DNA of 39,947 bases, from the NCBI GenBank assembly GCA_934546745.1, contig CAKTDV010000024.1, positions 1-39,947 of the forward strand. The letters run 5' to 3'. The DNA comes from an uncultured Desulfovibrio sp. (lineage in GTDB: Bacteria > Desulfobacterota > Desulfovibrionia > Desulfovibrionales > Desulfovibrionaceae). Below, piece by piece: positions 7,270-14,600 of this stretch. The notes beneath the pieces are model-generated. The model was given only the letters and a program-made list of their open reading frames with translations. It searched no databases and was not told the DNA's origin. The first letter of the stretch is position 1; each line of letters opens with the position of its first letter. A program made the translations under genes and the position numbers.

Positions 7270-7875
7270 ATGAGCGAAACGACGCAACAACGTATGCGGA
7301 TTTATTTTACCGGCGTGGGCGGCCAGGGAACCCTGACGGCGACGACGCTGCTGTCGCGGGCCGCTCTGGACGCCGGACTGGATCTGGTCGCCGGCGAGGT
7401 GCACGGCATGGCCCAGCGCGGCGGCGTTGTGGAATCCGTGCTTCTGCTGGGCGGCTGGCGATCGCCAAAGCTCGATCCGGGAGAGGCCGATGTCATTCTT
7501 GGTTTTGAACCGCTGGAGACACTGCGGGGCCTGCCCTATCTGCGTCCGGGGGGGGCCGTCTTTTCCAGCCGGGATCCCCTGCCGCCGGTAAGCGTTTCTC
7601 TGGGGAACGCGCTGTATCCTGACATGGCGGACATTGAGAGCAGGGTGCGCGCCGCCGCCGGGCTGTGCCGCTTTCTTCCCTGCCGGGATCTGGGAATGCG
7701 GGCCGGATCCGTGCAAAGCGGCAACACGGCGCTTCTGGCGGCCGTCTGCGCTTCGGGCATCCTGCCTTTCGGGGTGGATGCGCTGGAAGCCGCCATCAAA
7801 AAATACCTGCCGGCAAAAATACAGGAAGTAAATCTGAAAGCCCTCGCTCTCGGCGTGCAGGCTTTCGGGGAATAA
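7270..7875 (+). CDS. iorB: Indolepyruvate:ferredoxin oxidoreductase, beta subunit
   Basis: IorB is the gamma-type domain partner of IorA in the aryl-pyruvate oxidising complex. The 201-residue product shows FTGVGGQGTLTATTLLSRAA at about 13-32, EVHGMAQRGGVVES at about 44-57, the dimer-typical EADVILGFEPLETLR, and GNTALLAAVCASGILPF near 155. All are conserved in this oxidoreductase subunit. The ATG at 7270 has a GAGAGGAAC ribosome-binding site. Another ATG at 7249 abuts the iorA stop but lacks one. A strong terminator follows, so iorAB ends the transcription unit that may begin at about 4550. Confidence 0.93.
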   Translation: MSETTQQRMRIYFTGVGGQGTLTATTLLSRAALDAGLDLVAGEVHGMAQRGGVVESVLLLGGWRSPKLDPGEADVILGFEPLETLRGLPYLRPGGAVFSSRDPLPPVSVSLGNALYPDMADIESRVRAAAGLCRFLPCRDLGMRAGSVQSGNTALLAAVCASGILPFGVDALEAAIKKYLPAKIQEVNLKALALGVQAFGE

Positions 7876-7898
7876 GCCCAGCCAGAGGGAAATGCCAC

Positions 7899-7947
7899 AA
7901 GGCCCCCCCAGGCCGGAAAAAGCCGGTTGGGGGGGCTTTTTCTTTTT
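7899..7947 (+). terminator. Rho-independent terminator after iorB
   Basis: A stem of AAGGCCCCCC with AGGCCGG pairs with CCGG and GGGGGGGCTTT after an AAAAA loop, followed by T-rich TTTTTCTTTTT. It closes the iorAB unit ahead of livJ. Confidence 0.85.
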
Positions 7948-7959
7948 CAGGAAATCGTC

Positions 7960-7976
7960 TATAGAAACGGTTTCTA
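7960..7976. promoter_or_regulatory. Palindromic operator candidate upstream of livJ
   Basis: TAGAAAC-G-GTTTCTA (7962-7976) is a perfect seven-base inverted repeat that overlaps a possible -10 (TATAGA, 7960-7965) about 45 bp before livJ. It would suit a repressor or Lrp-like regulator of amino-acid uptake. The regulator is not identified. Confidence 0.35.
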
Positions 7977-8007
7977 CCCGTTATCACACTCAGCATGGGG
8001 GATGCGC

Positions 8008-9129
8008 ATGAACAGATGGATCCGCGGCCTCGCCATCGCGGCGATGGCGCTGCTCCTTCCGGCTTACGCCCAGAGCGCCGGCATCAAGATCGGCCTTATG
8101 TGCCCGCTGACGGGCAAATGGGCTTCGGAAGGGCGGGATATGAAAAATATCGTGGAATTGCTGGTGGAAAAAACCAACGCCGCCGGCGGCGTCAACGGCA
8201 ACAGCATTGAGCTGGCCGTTGAGGATGACGCGGGCGATCCGCGCACAGCCGCGCTGGCGGCCCAGAAGCTGGCGTCCGCCGGCGTGGTGGCCGTCATCGG
8301 CACCTATGGATCCGCCGTGACGGAAGCCAGCCAGAATATTCTGGATGAAGCGGGCATTGTGCAAATCGGCACAGGCTCCACCAGCGTGCGCCTGACGGAA
8401 AAGGGCTTGCCCCTGTTTTTCCGCACCTGCCCTCGCGATGATGCCCAGGGCAAGGCCGCTGCCGCCGTCATCGTCAAGGGCGGTTTCAAACGGGCGGCGC
8501 TGCTGCACGACAATTCCTCCTATTCCAGGGGACTTGCGGAGGAATCGCGGGCGCTGCTGGAAAAGGCGGGCGTGACCATCGTGTATTACGACGCGCTGAC
8601 GCCGGGGGAGCAGGACTATACGGCAATTCTGACCAAGCTCAAGTCCACCTCGCCGGATATCCTGTTCTTTACCGGCTACTATCCTGAGACCGGCATGCTG
8701 CTTCGCCAGAAAAAGGAATTGGGGTGGTCTGTGCCCATGATGGGCGGCGATGCCGCCAACCATCAGGATCTTGTGAAGATCGCCGGAAAAGAGGCCGCGG
8801 CGGGGTACTTCTTCATCAGCCCGCCGCTGCCGCAGGATATCGATACGCCGGAGGCGGAACAGTTCCTCAGGGATTTCAGGGAAAAGTATCAGACCTTGCC
8901 CGTATCCGTGTGGGCCGTGCTGGCGGGCGACGCCTACAAGGCGCTGGAAGCGGCCTTTGCCGGGGGCAATGTGGAGGCCGAAGCCATCGCCGGGTGGCTC
9001 AAGCGGCAGAAGGATCTTCCTGGGCTGACAGGCGCTCTTGGGTTTGACGCCAAGGGCGATCGCGTGGGAGAATTCTACCGTACATACAAGGTGAATGCCG
9101 ACGGCGCGTTTCTTTTGCAGCCCCGCTAA
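8008..9129 (+). CDS. livJ: Branched-chain amino-acid ABC transporter, periplasmic binding protein
   Basis: This is the substrate-binding component of a Liv/HAAT-type importer. The 373-residue precursor has an Arg-containing start (MNRWIRG), a hydrophobic h-region (LAIAAMALLLPAYA) and a likely cleavage after QSA. The mature protein begins IKIGLMCPLTGKWASEG, which is typical of the periplasmic-binding-protein type I fold. Further landmarks are VNGNSIELAVEDDAGDPRTA, VIGTYGSAVTEA, FRTCPRDDAQGKAAA and DILFFTGYYPETGMLLRQ. The ATG at 8008 has GGGGGA six bases upstream. ATG at 8002 is too close to that site. It is the first gene of livJHMGF. The actual ligand could be any branched-chain or other neutral amino acid. 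Confidence 0.92.
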   Translation: MNRWIRGLAIAAMALLLPAYAQSAGIKIGLMCPLTGKWASEGRDMKNIVELLVEKTNAAGGVNGNSIELAVEDDAGDPRTAALAAQKLASAGVVAVIGTYGSAVTEASQNILDEAGIVQIGTGSTSVRLTEKGLPLFFRTCPRDDAQGKAAAAVIVKGGFKRAALLHDNSSYSRGLAEESRALLEKAGVTIVYYDALTPGEQDYTAILTKLKSTSPDILFFTGYYPETGMLLRQKKELGWSVPMMGGDAANHQDLVKIAGKEAAAGYFFISPPLPQDIDTPEAEQFLRDFREKYQTLPVSVWAVLAGDAYKALEAAFAGGNVEAEAIAGWLKRQKDLPGLTGALGFDAKGDRVGEFYRTYKVNADGAFLLQPR

Positions 9130-9146
9130 CCATTGCCGGATCTGGA

Positions 9147-9176
9147 AAAGCCGGGCGGCGGGAGCCGCCCGGCTTT
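9147..9176 (+). terminator. Intercistronic hairpin between livJ and livH
   Basis: A perfect 13-bp inverted repeat (AAAGCCGGGCGGC and its complement around GGGA) is followed by only three T. In binding-protein operons such hairpins often act as a partial terminator or 3' stabiliser that raises livJ over the membrane genes. That role is inferred here. Confidence 0.55.
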
Positions 9177-9289
9177 GTGTGCCTCCCGGATTTTCCCGTC
9201 GAATTTTCCGCGTGTGCCCTACCGCAACGCACGCTCCGGGCGCTTGCCCGGAACAGTGACAGCGCCTCCGGCGCTTCATCGGATACGCT

Positions 9290-10195
9290 ATGGAACAGTT
9301 TTTTCAGCAGCTGCTCAACGGACTTGCCGTTGGCGGTATCTATGCGCTGGTGGCGCTGGGGTACACCATGGTTTACGGTGTGCTCAAGCTCATCAATTTC
9401 GCGCATGGCGATCTTTTCACCATTGGCGCCTATCTGGGGCTGACGCTGCTGGTGAGTGGCGGCCTTGCGGGCAGCCTGCCGCCGTTGCTGGCCGTTCCGC
9501 TGGTTTTCTTCATGGTCGGCCTGCTGGTGGCGCTTATTGGCTGTGCGCTGGAGCGTGTCGCATACCGTCCTCTGCGCAAGGCCGGGCGTCTCTCCGCCGT
9601 CGTGTCCGCCCTGGGGGCCTCCATTTTTTTCCAGAATGCCGTCATGCTGGCATATGGCGCGCGCCCCTATGTCTATCCCAACAGCCTGCGTCCCGATTTC
9701 ACCATTGACATTTTTGGCTACGCCCTCCCCGGCGTGCGCGTTATGGTCATCGCGGCGACGGTGGCCCTCATGATCGCGCTCTGGGCCTTTATCCAGAAAA
9801 CCCGCATGGGGGCGGCCGTGCGCGCCGTCGCCATCGATCAGGGGGCGGCCCGCCTCATGGGTATCAACGTCAATCGCATTATCTCGCTGGTTTTTCTTAT
9901 CGGGCCGGGACTCGGCGGCATGGCCGGTCTGCTGGTCGGCCTGTATTACGGCAAGATTGATTTCACCATGGGCTGGACCTATGGCCTGAAGGCCTTTACC
10001 GCCGCCATTCTTGGCGGAATCGGCAATATCCCCGGCGCCATGCTGGGGGGGCTGCTGCTCGGCGTCGTCGAGGCGCTGGCCGCCACCTACATTGCCTTTG
10101 CCTGGAAGGACGCCGTGGCGTTCTGTGTGCTGATTCTCATTCTCATCATCCGGCCTACGGGTATTCTCGGTGAAAGGACGGCCGACAAACTATGA
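9290..10195 (+). CDS. livH: Branched-chain amino-acid ABC transporter, permease LivH
   Basis: LivH is one of two integral membrane permeases of the importer. The 301-residue protein begins FFQQLLNGLAVGGIYALVAL and continues GYTMVYGVLKLINFAHGD, the family signature, with about eight hydrophobic spans. The ABC-coupling loop is seen around AVAIDQGAARLMGINVNRII near residue 180-200, and the end IRPTGILGERTADKL is typical. The ribosome-binding site is weak, and 160 bp separate it from livJ. Its stop overlaps the livM start by four bases (ATGA). Confidence 0.95.
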   Translation: MEQFFQQLLNGLAVGGIYALVALGYTMVYGVLKLINFAHGDLFTIGAYLGLTLLVSGGLAGSLPPLLAVPLVFFMVGLLVALIGCALERVAYRPLRKAGRLSAVVSALGASIFFQNAVMLAYGARPYVYPNSLRPDFTIDIFGYALPGVRVMVIAATVALMIALWAFIQKTRMGAAVRAVAIDQGAARLMGINVNRIISLVFLIGPGLGGMAGLLVGLYYGKIDFTMGWTYGLKAFTAAILGGIGNIPGAMLGGLLLGVVEALAATYIAFAWKDAVAFCVLILILIIRPTGILGERTADKL

Positions 10196-11193
10196 TTGCC
10201 CCCGCCGCTTTTCCGCGTGACCGGCGAGGCCGCCTGTTTTCCTGCCTGTTGCTGGGAGCCGCGATCTGCATCCTTCCTTTTTTCTGCAATGCCTACTGGC
10301 TGGACGTGTGTGTCAGCATCGGTCTTTATGCCCTGCTGGCGCTTTCGCTGAATCCCATCCTGGGGCAGGCCGGCATTTTTCATATGGGCCATGCCGCCTT
10401 TTTCGGCGTGGGCGCCTATACCACGGCCATTCTCAATACGCTGTATCACATTCCCGTACTCTGGCTCATGCCTGTATCGGGGGCCGTGGCGGCGTTGTTC
10501 GCCCTGCTTGTGGCGCGTCCCATTATCCACCTGCGCGGCGATTACCTGCTGATTGTGACCATCGGCATTGTGGAAATCGTCCGTATTGCCCTGATCAACG
10601 ACATAGGCGGCATCACTGGCGGTTCCAACGGCATATTTGGCATCAGCCGTCCCCAGATTCTCGGCTTCCGTATTTACAAGAGCCTGCATTTTTACTGGCT
10701 TGTGTGGGGTATGGTCGGCCTCACGCTGCTCTTGTTCTATGGACTGTGGCACTCCCGCGTGGGCCGCGCGCTCAACTATATCAAAGCCGACGATGTGGCC
10801 GCCGAAGGCTGTGGCGTCAACGTCGCCTTCCACAAGCTGGGAGCGTTTGTGCTGGGGGCGTTCTGGGCCGGCATGGCCGGAACGCTCTACGCCGCGAAAA
10901 TGTCCACCATCACGCCGGAATCGTTTAATTTCATGGAATCTGTCATTATTTTCGCCGTGGTCATTCTGTCGGGTGGCAGTCAGCTGGGCGTGCTGATCAG
11001 CGCCTTTCTCTTTATTGGCCTGCCGGAGCTGCTGCGCGAATTTTCCGATGCGCGCATGCTGATCTTTGGTCTTGCCATGATGCTGATGATGATCTGGCGG
11101 CCACAGGGGCTGCTGCCCTGTCTGCCCCGTCGTTATGCCCGCCCGCCCGCCGGGGGAACGTCTGGGGGAAAGCCCGGGGAGCGTCGTGCATGA
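10192..11193 (+). CDS. livM: Branched-chain amino-acid ABC transporter, permease LivM
   Basis: LivM is the second permease, pairing with LivH. The 333-residue protein has the family landmarks LSLNPILGQAGIFHMGHAAF at about 45-64, GAYTTAIL, RPIIHLRGDYLLIVTIGIVE, ITGGSNGI, and the coupling region NYIKADDVAAEGCGVN near 200. Roughly ten hydrophobic spans are visible. The end WRPQGLLPCLPRR matches the usual RPQGL close. Both ends overlap neighbours by ATGA, consistent with tight translational coupling in livHMG. Confidence 0.95.
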   Translation: MIAPAAFPRDRRGRLFSCLLLGAAICILPFFCNAYWLDVCVSIGLYALLALSLNPILGQAGIFHMGHAAFFGVGAYTTAILNTLYHIPVLWLMPVSGAVAALFALLVARPIIHLRGDYLLIVTIGIVEIVRIALINDIGGITGGSNGIFGISRPQILGFRIYKSLHFYWLVWGMVGLTLLLFYGLWHSRVGRALNYIKADDVAAEGCGVNVAFHKLGAFVLGAFWAGMAGTLYAAKMSTITPESFNFMESVIIFAVVILSGGSQLGVLISAFLFIGLPELLREFSDARMLIFGLAMMLMMIWRPQGLLPCLPRRYARPPAGGTSGGKPGERRA

Positions 11194-11960
11194 GCCTGCT
11201 TGAACTGACGGATGTCACCAAGATTTTCGGCGGCCTGCTCGCTGTCAATGAAGTGTCTTTTTCCGTGGAGCGGCAAAGTGTGGTCGGCCTCATCGGCCCC
11301 AACGGGGCCGGCAAGACGACGGTCTTCAACTGTATTACCGGCAATTACCGTCCCGAGCGCGGGGCCATTGTCTTTGACGGGCGGGACGTGACCGGCGTGG
11401 CGCCGCACCGCCTTGTGGAACAGGGGATTGCGCGCACCTTTCAGAGCATCCGCCTCTTTCCCTCCCTGTCCGCGCTGGAAAATACGCTTGCCGGACGGCA
11501 TTGCCGCCTGCGTTCCGGCTGGCTGGCATCCATGCTGCATGTGCCGTCGCAACGGCGCGAGGAGCGCGAAGCCGTCCGCCGCTGCATGCGGGAACTGGAA
11601 TTTGTCGGTCTGGCGGATCTGGCCGGAGAGGCGGCGGGCAGTCTGTCCTACGGCAAACAGCGCCTGCTTGAAATCGCGCGGGCGCTGGCCTCTGATCCTC
11701 GCCTGCTTATTCTGGACGAGCCCGCGGGCGGCATGAATGATCAGGAAACCGTGGCGCTGGTGGACACCATTACCGCCATCCGTAACCGGGGCATTACGGT
11801 GTTGCTTATCGAGCATGACATGCGTCTGGTGATGCGCATCTGCGAAAAGCTGGTTGTGCTGGAGAACGGCTGCCTTATCGCCCAGGGCGATCCGGAGGCT
11901 GTGCGCAGCCATCCCGCCGTTATTGAAGCCTATCTGGGCGTGGAAGACGAGGCCTGGTAA
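11190..11960 (+). CDS. livG: Branched-chain amino-acid ABC transporter, ATPase LivG
   Basis: LivG is one of the two cytoplasmic ATPases. The 256-residue protein has Walker A GPNGAGKTTVFN (about 36-47), the Q-loop in GIARTFQSIRLFPSLSALEN, the LivG-type ABC signature AGSLSYGKQRLLEIARALA, Walker B LLILDEPAGGMN, and the switch His in LLIEHDMRLVM. The insertion CRLRSGWLASMLHVPSQRRE after the Q-loop is typical of LivG over LivF. It overlaps livM by four bases, and livF starts immediately after its TAA. Confidence 0.96.
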   Translation: MSLLELTDVTKIFGGLLAVNEVSFSVERQSVVGLIGPNGAGKTTVFNCITGNYRPERGAIVFDGRDVTGVAPHRLVEQGIARTFQSIRLFPSLSALENTLAGRHCRLRSGWLASMLHVPSQRREEREAVRRCMRELEFVGLADLAGEAAGSLSYGKQRLLEIARALASDPRLLILDEPAGGMNDQETVALVDTITAIRNRGITVLLIEHDMRLVMRICEKLVVLENGCLIAQGDPEAVRSHPAVIEAYLGVEDEAW

Positions 11961-12671
11961 ATGTCTCTGTTGTCGCTTTCCGATATCCGTGTGCGTTATG
12001 GCAGCGTGGAAGTCCTGCACGGCATCAATCTGCATGTGGAAGAAGGTGAAATCGTCACCATACTGGGCGCCAACGGCGCGGGCAAAAGCACGACGCTTCT
12101 GACCATCAGCGGCCTTGTGCGCCCCAGCGCGGGAGAGATTCTTTTCGACGGCAAGGCCTTGCTCAGAATGCCCAGTCACGAGGTCGTCAATCTCGGCATT
12201 GCCCAGTCCCCTGAAGGGCGGCGGGTGTTCGGCCCCATGACCGTGCTGGAAAATCTGCGTCTGGGCGCGTTCAGCGTCCGGGATAAACAGGCCGCCGGCC
12301 GCACGCTGGAATGGATTTTTGAGCTTTTTCCGCGTCTCCATGAACGCCGCCAGCAGATGGCGGGCACGCTTTCCGGCGGCGAACAGCAGATGCTGGCCAT
12401 CGGGCGCGCCCTTATGGCGCAGCCGCGTCTGCTTTTGCTGGACGAACCCTCTCTCGGTCTTGCCCCGCTGCTGGTGCGCTCCATCTTTGAAACGGTGCGC
12501 AGCATCAACGAACGCGGCGTCACGGTGCTTCTTGTGGAACAGAATGCCCGCGCCGCCCTCAAGCTCGCCGCGCGCGCCTACGTGCTTGAAGTCGGCGTCA
12601 TGGTCAAAGAGGGCAGGGCCGCCGATTTGCTTGCCGATCCTTCCGTGCGGGAAGCCTATCTTGGCGGATAG
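11961..12671 (+). CDS. livF: Branched-chain amino-acid ABC transporter, ATPase LivF
   Basis: LivF is the second ATPase. The 236-residue protein has Walker A GANGAGKSTTLLT (about 36-48), GIAQSPEGRRVFGPMTVLEN (Q-loop region), the signature TLSGGEQQMLAIGRALM, Walker B LLLLDEPSLGLAP, and the terminal LLADPSVREAYLGG that marks LivF. Its ATG abuts the livG stop (TAAATG). A GC hairpin terminator 45 bp downstream ends the livJHMGF unit. Confidence 0.96.
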   Translation: MSLLSLSDIRVRYGSVEVLHGINLHVEEGEIVTILGANGAGKSTTLLTISGLVRPSAGEILFDGKALLRMPSHEVVNLGIAQSPEGRRVFGPMTVLENLRLGAFSVRDKQAAGRTLEWIFELFPRLHERRQQMAGTLSGGEQQMLAIGRALMAQPRLLLLDEPSLGLAPLLVRSIFETVRSINERGVTVLLVEQNARAALKLAARAYVLEVGVMVKEGRAADLLADPSVREAYLGG

Positions 12672-12714
12672 AGTGGTTTCAGCCTTAACTACGGCGCTGC
12701 TCGCGTCGTATATC

Positions 12715-12742
12715 AAAGGCCGCCCGAAGGCGGCCTTTTTTT
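12715..12742 (+). terminator. Terminator after livF (repeat hairpin, copy 1)
   Basis: AAAGGCCGCC, loop CGAA, GGCGGCC and seven T. The hairpin, including its loop, recurs at 17812-17837 and 20514-20537. Together with its right flank it is also matched in inverted orientation at 17799-17837. Confidence 0.88.
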
Positions 12743-12764
12743 GTTGCCATGAAAATCTGGCAAC
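12743..12764. promoter_or_regulatory. 22-bp palindrome upstream of the DASS/Apr-like cassette
   Basis: GTTGCCA, eight bases, TGGCAAC lies immediately after the livF terminator and about 210 bp before the transporter gene. A perfect dyad of this size is a good operator candidate. The Crp/Fnr-type regulator encoded at 17066 is one possible ligand, though the spacing differs from the classic 5-4-5 Fnr and TGTGA-N6 Crp sites. One half plus flank recurs in inverted orientation at 17799-17811. Confidence 0.4.
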
Positions 12765-12974
12765 GATCCGCCGAAGGGCTTTTCAGCCTACGGAGGGGCC
12801 TTACCACGGATGGAAGGATTTTTTATATGCGGGAAAATAGAAGTTGACGCCGTGACCCCGTATGCTGTTCCCCTGAACCGCCCAGGATGTCCATGCGTTT
12901 GTCGGAATCCACGCACGGTACTGGGGCGGAGCGGCTTTTGTTCAATGACTATGAGGGATGAACAGGAGGTGGGC
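12765..12974 (+). other. Leader region of the transporter gene, no gene seen
   Basis: With the terminator and palindrome this makes a 303-bp gene-free gap. The open frame that precedes the transporter start here lacks a ribosome-binding site and family similarity. I see no convincing promoter of consensus type and no recognised riboswitch. Confidence 0.4.
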
Positions 12975-14516
12975 ATGGCATCGCAGGTTTCGGAATTCCG
13001 TTTCGGAAACTATTTTTGTGAAAATATCCGTAAAACGGGGAAAAACCCCTGTCGCGTCTTTGCGGGATTTTTTCTCGCATGGTTTCTTTTCATTCTGTTC
13101 TGGACCGTGCTGGAGCCCTTCCCCGGCCTGACGCATGACGGTATGGCCGTGCTGGGAATAGTGCTGTGGGCCAGCGTCATGTGGGTCAGCGACGCCATGC
13201 CCGTGGGTATTACGGGGATTTCCATCCCTACGCTCCTGCTCGTGACGCGGGCCATACCCTGGCAGGGCGGGAAACCGCCCATGGCAATTATTTTTGCCGG
13301 GTTTACCAATCACGTCATCTGGCTGTGTCTTTTTGCCTTCCTGATCGGGGCGGTCATGCAGCTGATCGGCTTGGATCGGCGCATTGCGCTGGGAATTCTG
13401 GCGCGTTTTCGCGCATCCAGCGTGTGCCGCGTCATCTGGGGCATGTTCTTTGTCAATATCGTACTGGGCTTTCTTGTGCCGGCGGCCAATGCTCGCGCGG
13501 CGACGCTGCTCCCCGTGGTGCAGGGGGTCTGCAACCTGCTGGGGAATACGCCTGAGGAGCGGGAAGCCAAAAAAGCCATCGTCATTCAGTCGCTGGTGTA
13601 TGGTTCCATGATTTGCGGCATGTTCATCATGACGGCGCACCTGCCGAATATGATTCTGATCGGCCTTTTTGAAAAAGGCGGCTATACAAATATCAATTAT
13701 TTGAATTGGATGCTGCTTCAGGCTCCCTATCTTGGCATGTTCGCGCTGACGCAGTTCTGGCTGCGCCGCTGTTTTCATACGGATCGGGTGCGTATTGCGG
13801 GCGGCGTGGACTCATTGCGTCGCGCCTATGCGGAGCTTGGCCCCATGTCCGCGCCGGAAAAGGTGCTGCTGGGAATTTTCGCCGTGGCCGGGCTGCTGTT
13901 CATCACCGGCAAGGGGAGCTTCATTGTTGAGCTGCACCGCTGGCCACTGGGTGTGATTGGCTTGCTGGGTATGTTGCTGCTGTTTGCGCCGGGGGTGATG
14001 CCCTGTTCCTGGAAGGCCGTGCAGGAAAAGACCATCTGGGGAACGTTTCTGCTGCTTGGCGGGGCCATGACCATGACGGCGGCCATGAGCCAGTCCGGGC
14101 TTGCCCAGTGGCTGGCGGATCATATCCACGCCTGGGTCGTCGGCATGAACTGGTGGCAGACGATTTTCGCGATGATGGTGGGTACGCATATCATCCGTCT
14201 GGGTATGCTTTCCAATGTGGCGGCCGTGGCCATGCTGGCTCCTGTCGTTTTCGCCATGGCCCCGCAACTGGGTCTGCATCCTGTGGCCTTTACCATGCTG
14301 GTTTGCGATACGGATACCTTCGCCTATATTCTGCCGACGCAGATTACGGCGGCGGTCATCGCTCATGGTACGGACACGTTCTCGTCGGCGGACTATGCCC
14401 GCGCGGGTGTGGTTTCCGTTGTTATCGCCATGCTGTACGGCGTCTGTGTCATGGCTCCCTGGTATGCGCTCTGGGGGCTTCCTGTCTGGGATGCGTCCGC
14501 GCCGTGGCCGTTTTAG
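12975..14516 (+). CDS. SLC13/DASS-type anion transporter
   Basis: The 513-residue membrane protein resembles the divalent-anion:sodium symporter (SLC13/CitT) superfamily: about eleven or twelve hydrophobic spans, AMPVGITGISIPTLLLVT in the first repeat, NHVIWLCLFAFLIGAVM, PNMILIGLFEKGG, and a second-repeat TIWGTFLLLGGAMTM stretch. Such proteins import dicarboxylates, tricarboxylates, sulfate or related anions. Substrate cannot be read from the sequence. The ATG at 12975 follows AGGAGGT five bases upstream. The frame is open to 12810 without support. It is followed 84 bp later by the AprA-like gene, so it probably imports that enzyme's substrate or exports its product. Confidence 0.8.
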   Translation: MASQVSEFRFGNYFCENIRKTGKNPCRVFAGFFLAWFLFILFWTVLEPFPGLTHDGMAVLGIVLWASVMWVSDAMPVGITGISIPTLLLVTRAIPWQGGKPPMAIIFAGFTNHVIWLCLFAFLIGAVMQLIGLDRRIALGILARFRASSVCRVIWGMFFVNIVLGFLVPAANARAATLLPVVQGVCNLLGNTPEEREAKKAIVIQSLVYGSMICGMFIMTAHLPNMILIGLFEKGGYTNINYLNWMLLQAPYLGMFALTQFWLRRCFHTDRVRIAGGVDSLRRAYAELGPMSAPEKVLLGIFAVAGLLFITGKGSFIVELHRWPLGVIGLLGMLLLFAPGVMPCSWKAVQEKTIWGTFLLLGGAMTMTAAMSQSGLAQWLADHIHAWVVGMNWWQTIFAMMVGTHIIRLGMLSNVAAVAMLAPVVFAMAPQLGLHPVAFTMLVCDTDTFAYILPTQITAAVIAHGTDTFSSADYARAGVVSVVIAMLYGVCVMAPWYALWGLPVWDASAPWPF

Positions 14517-14600
14517 AGCGGCTTCCCTTGAGAATATGACCGCATGTCTTCATTTGTGAACGTTGCGCTAACCCCAATTGGTGGGAACGGAGAAAGGATC

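Noticed and set aside
5257..7716. Minus-strand open frame of 819 codons
   Set aside because: Antisense of iorA and iorB.
14544..14600. Upstream start for the AprA-like gene
   Set aside because: The ATG at 14601 has a better-placed GGAG, and the extra 19 residues have no counterpart in the family.
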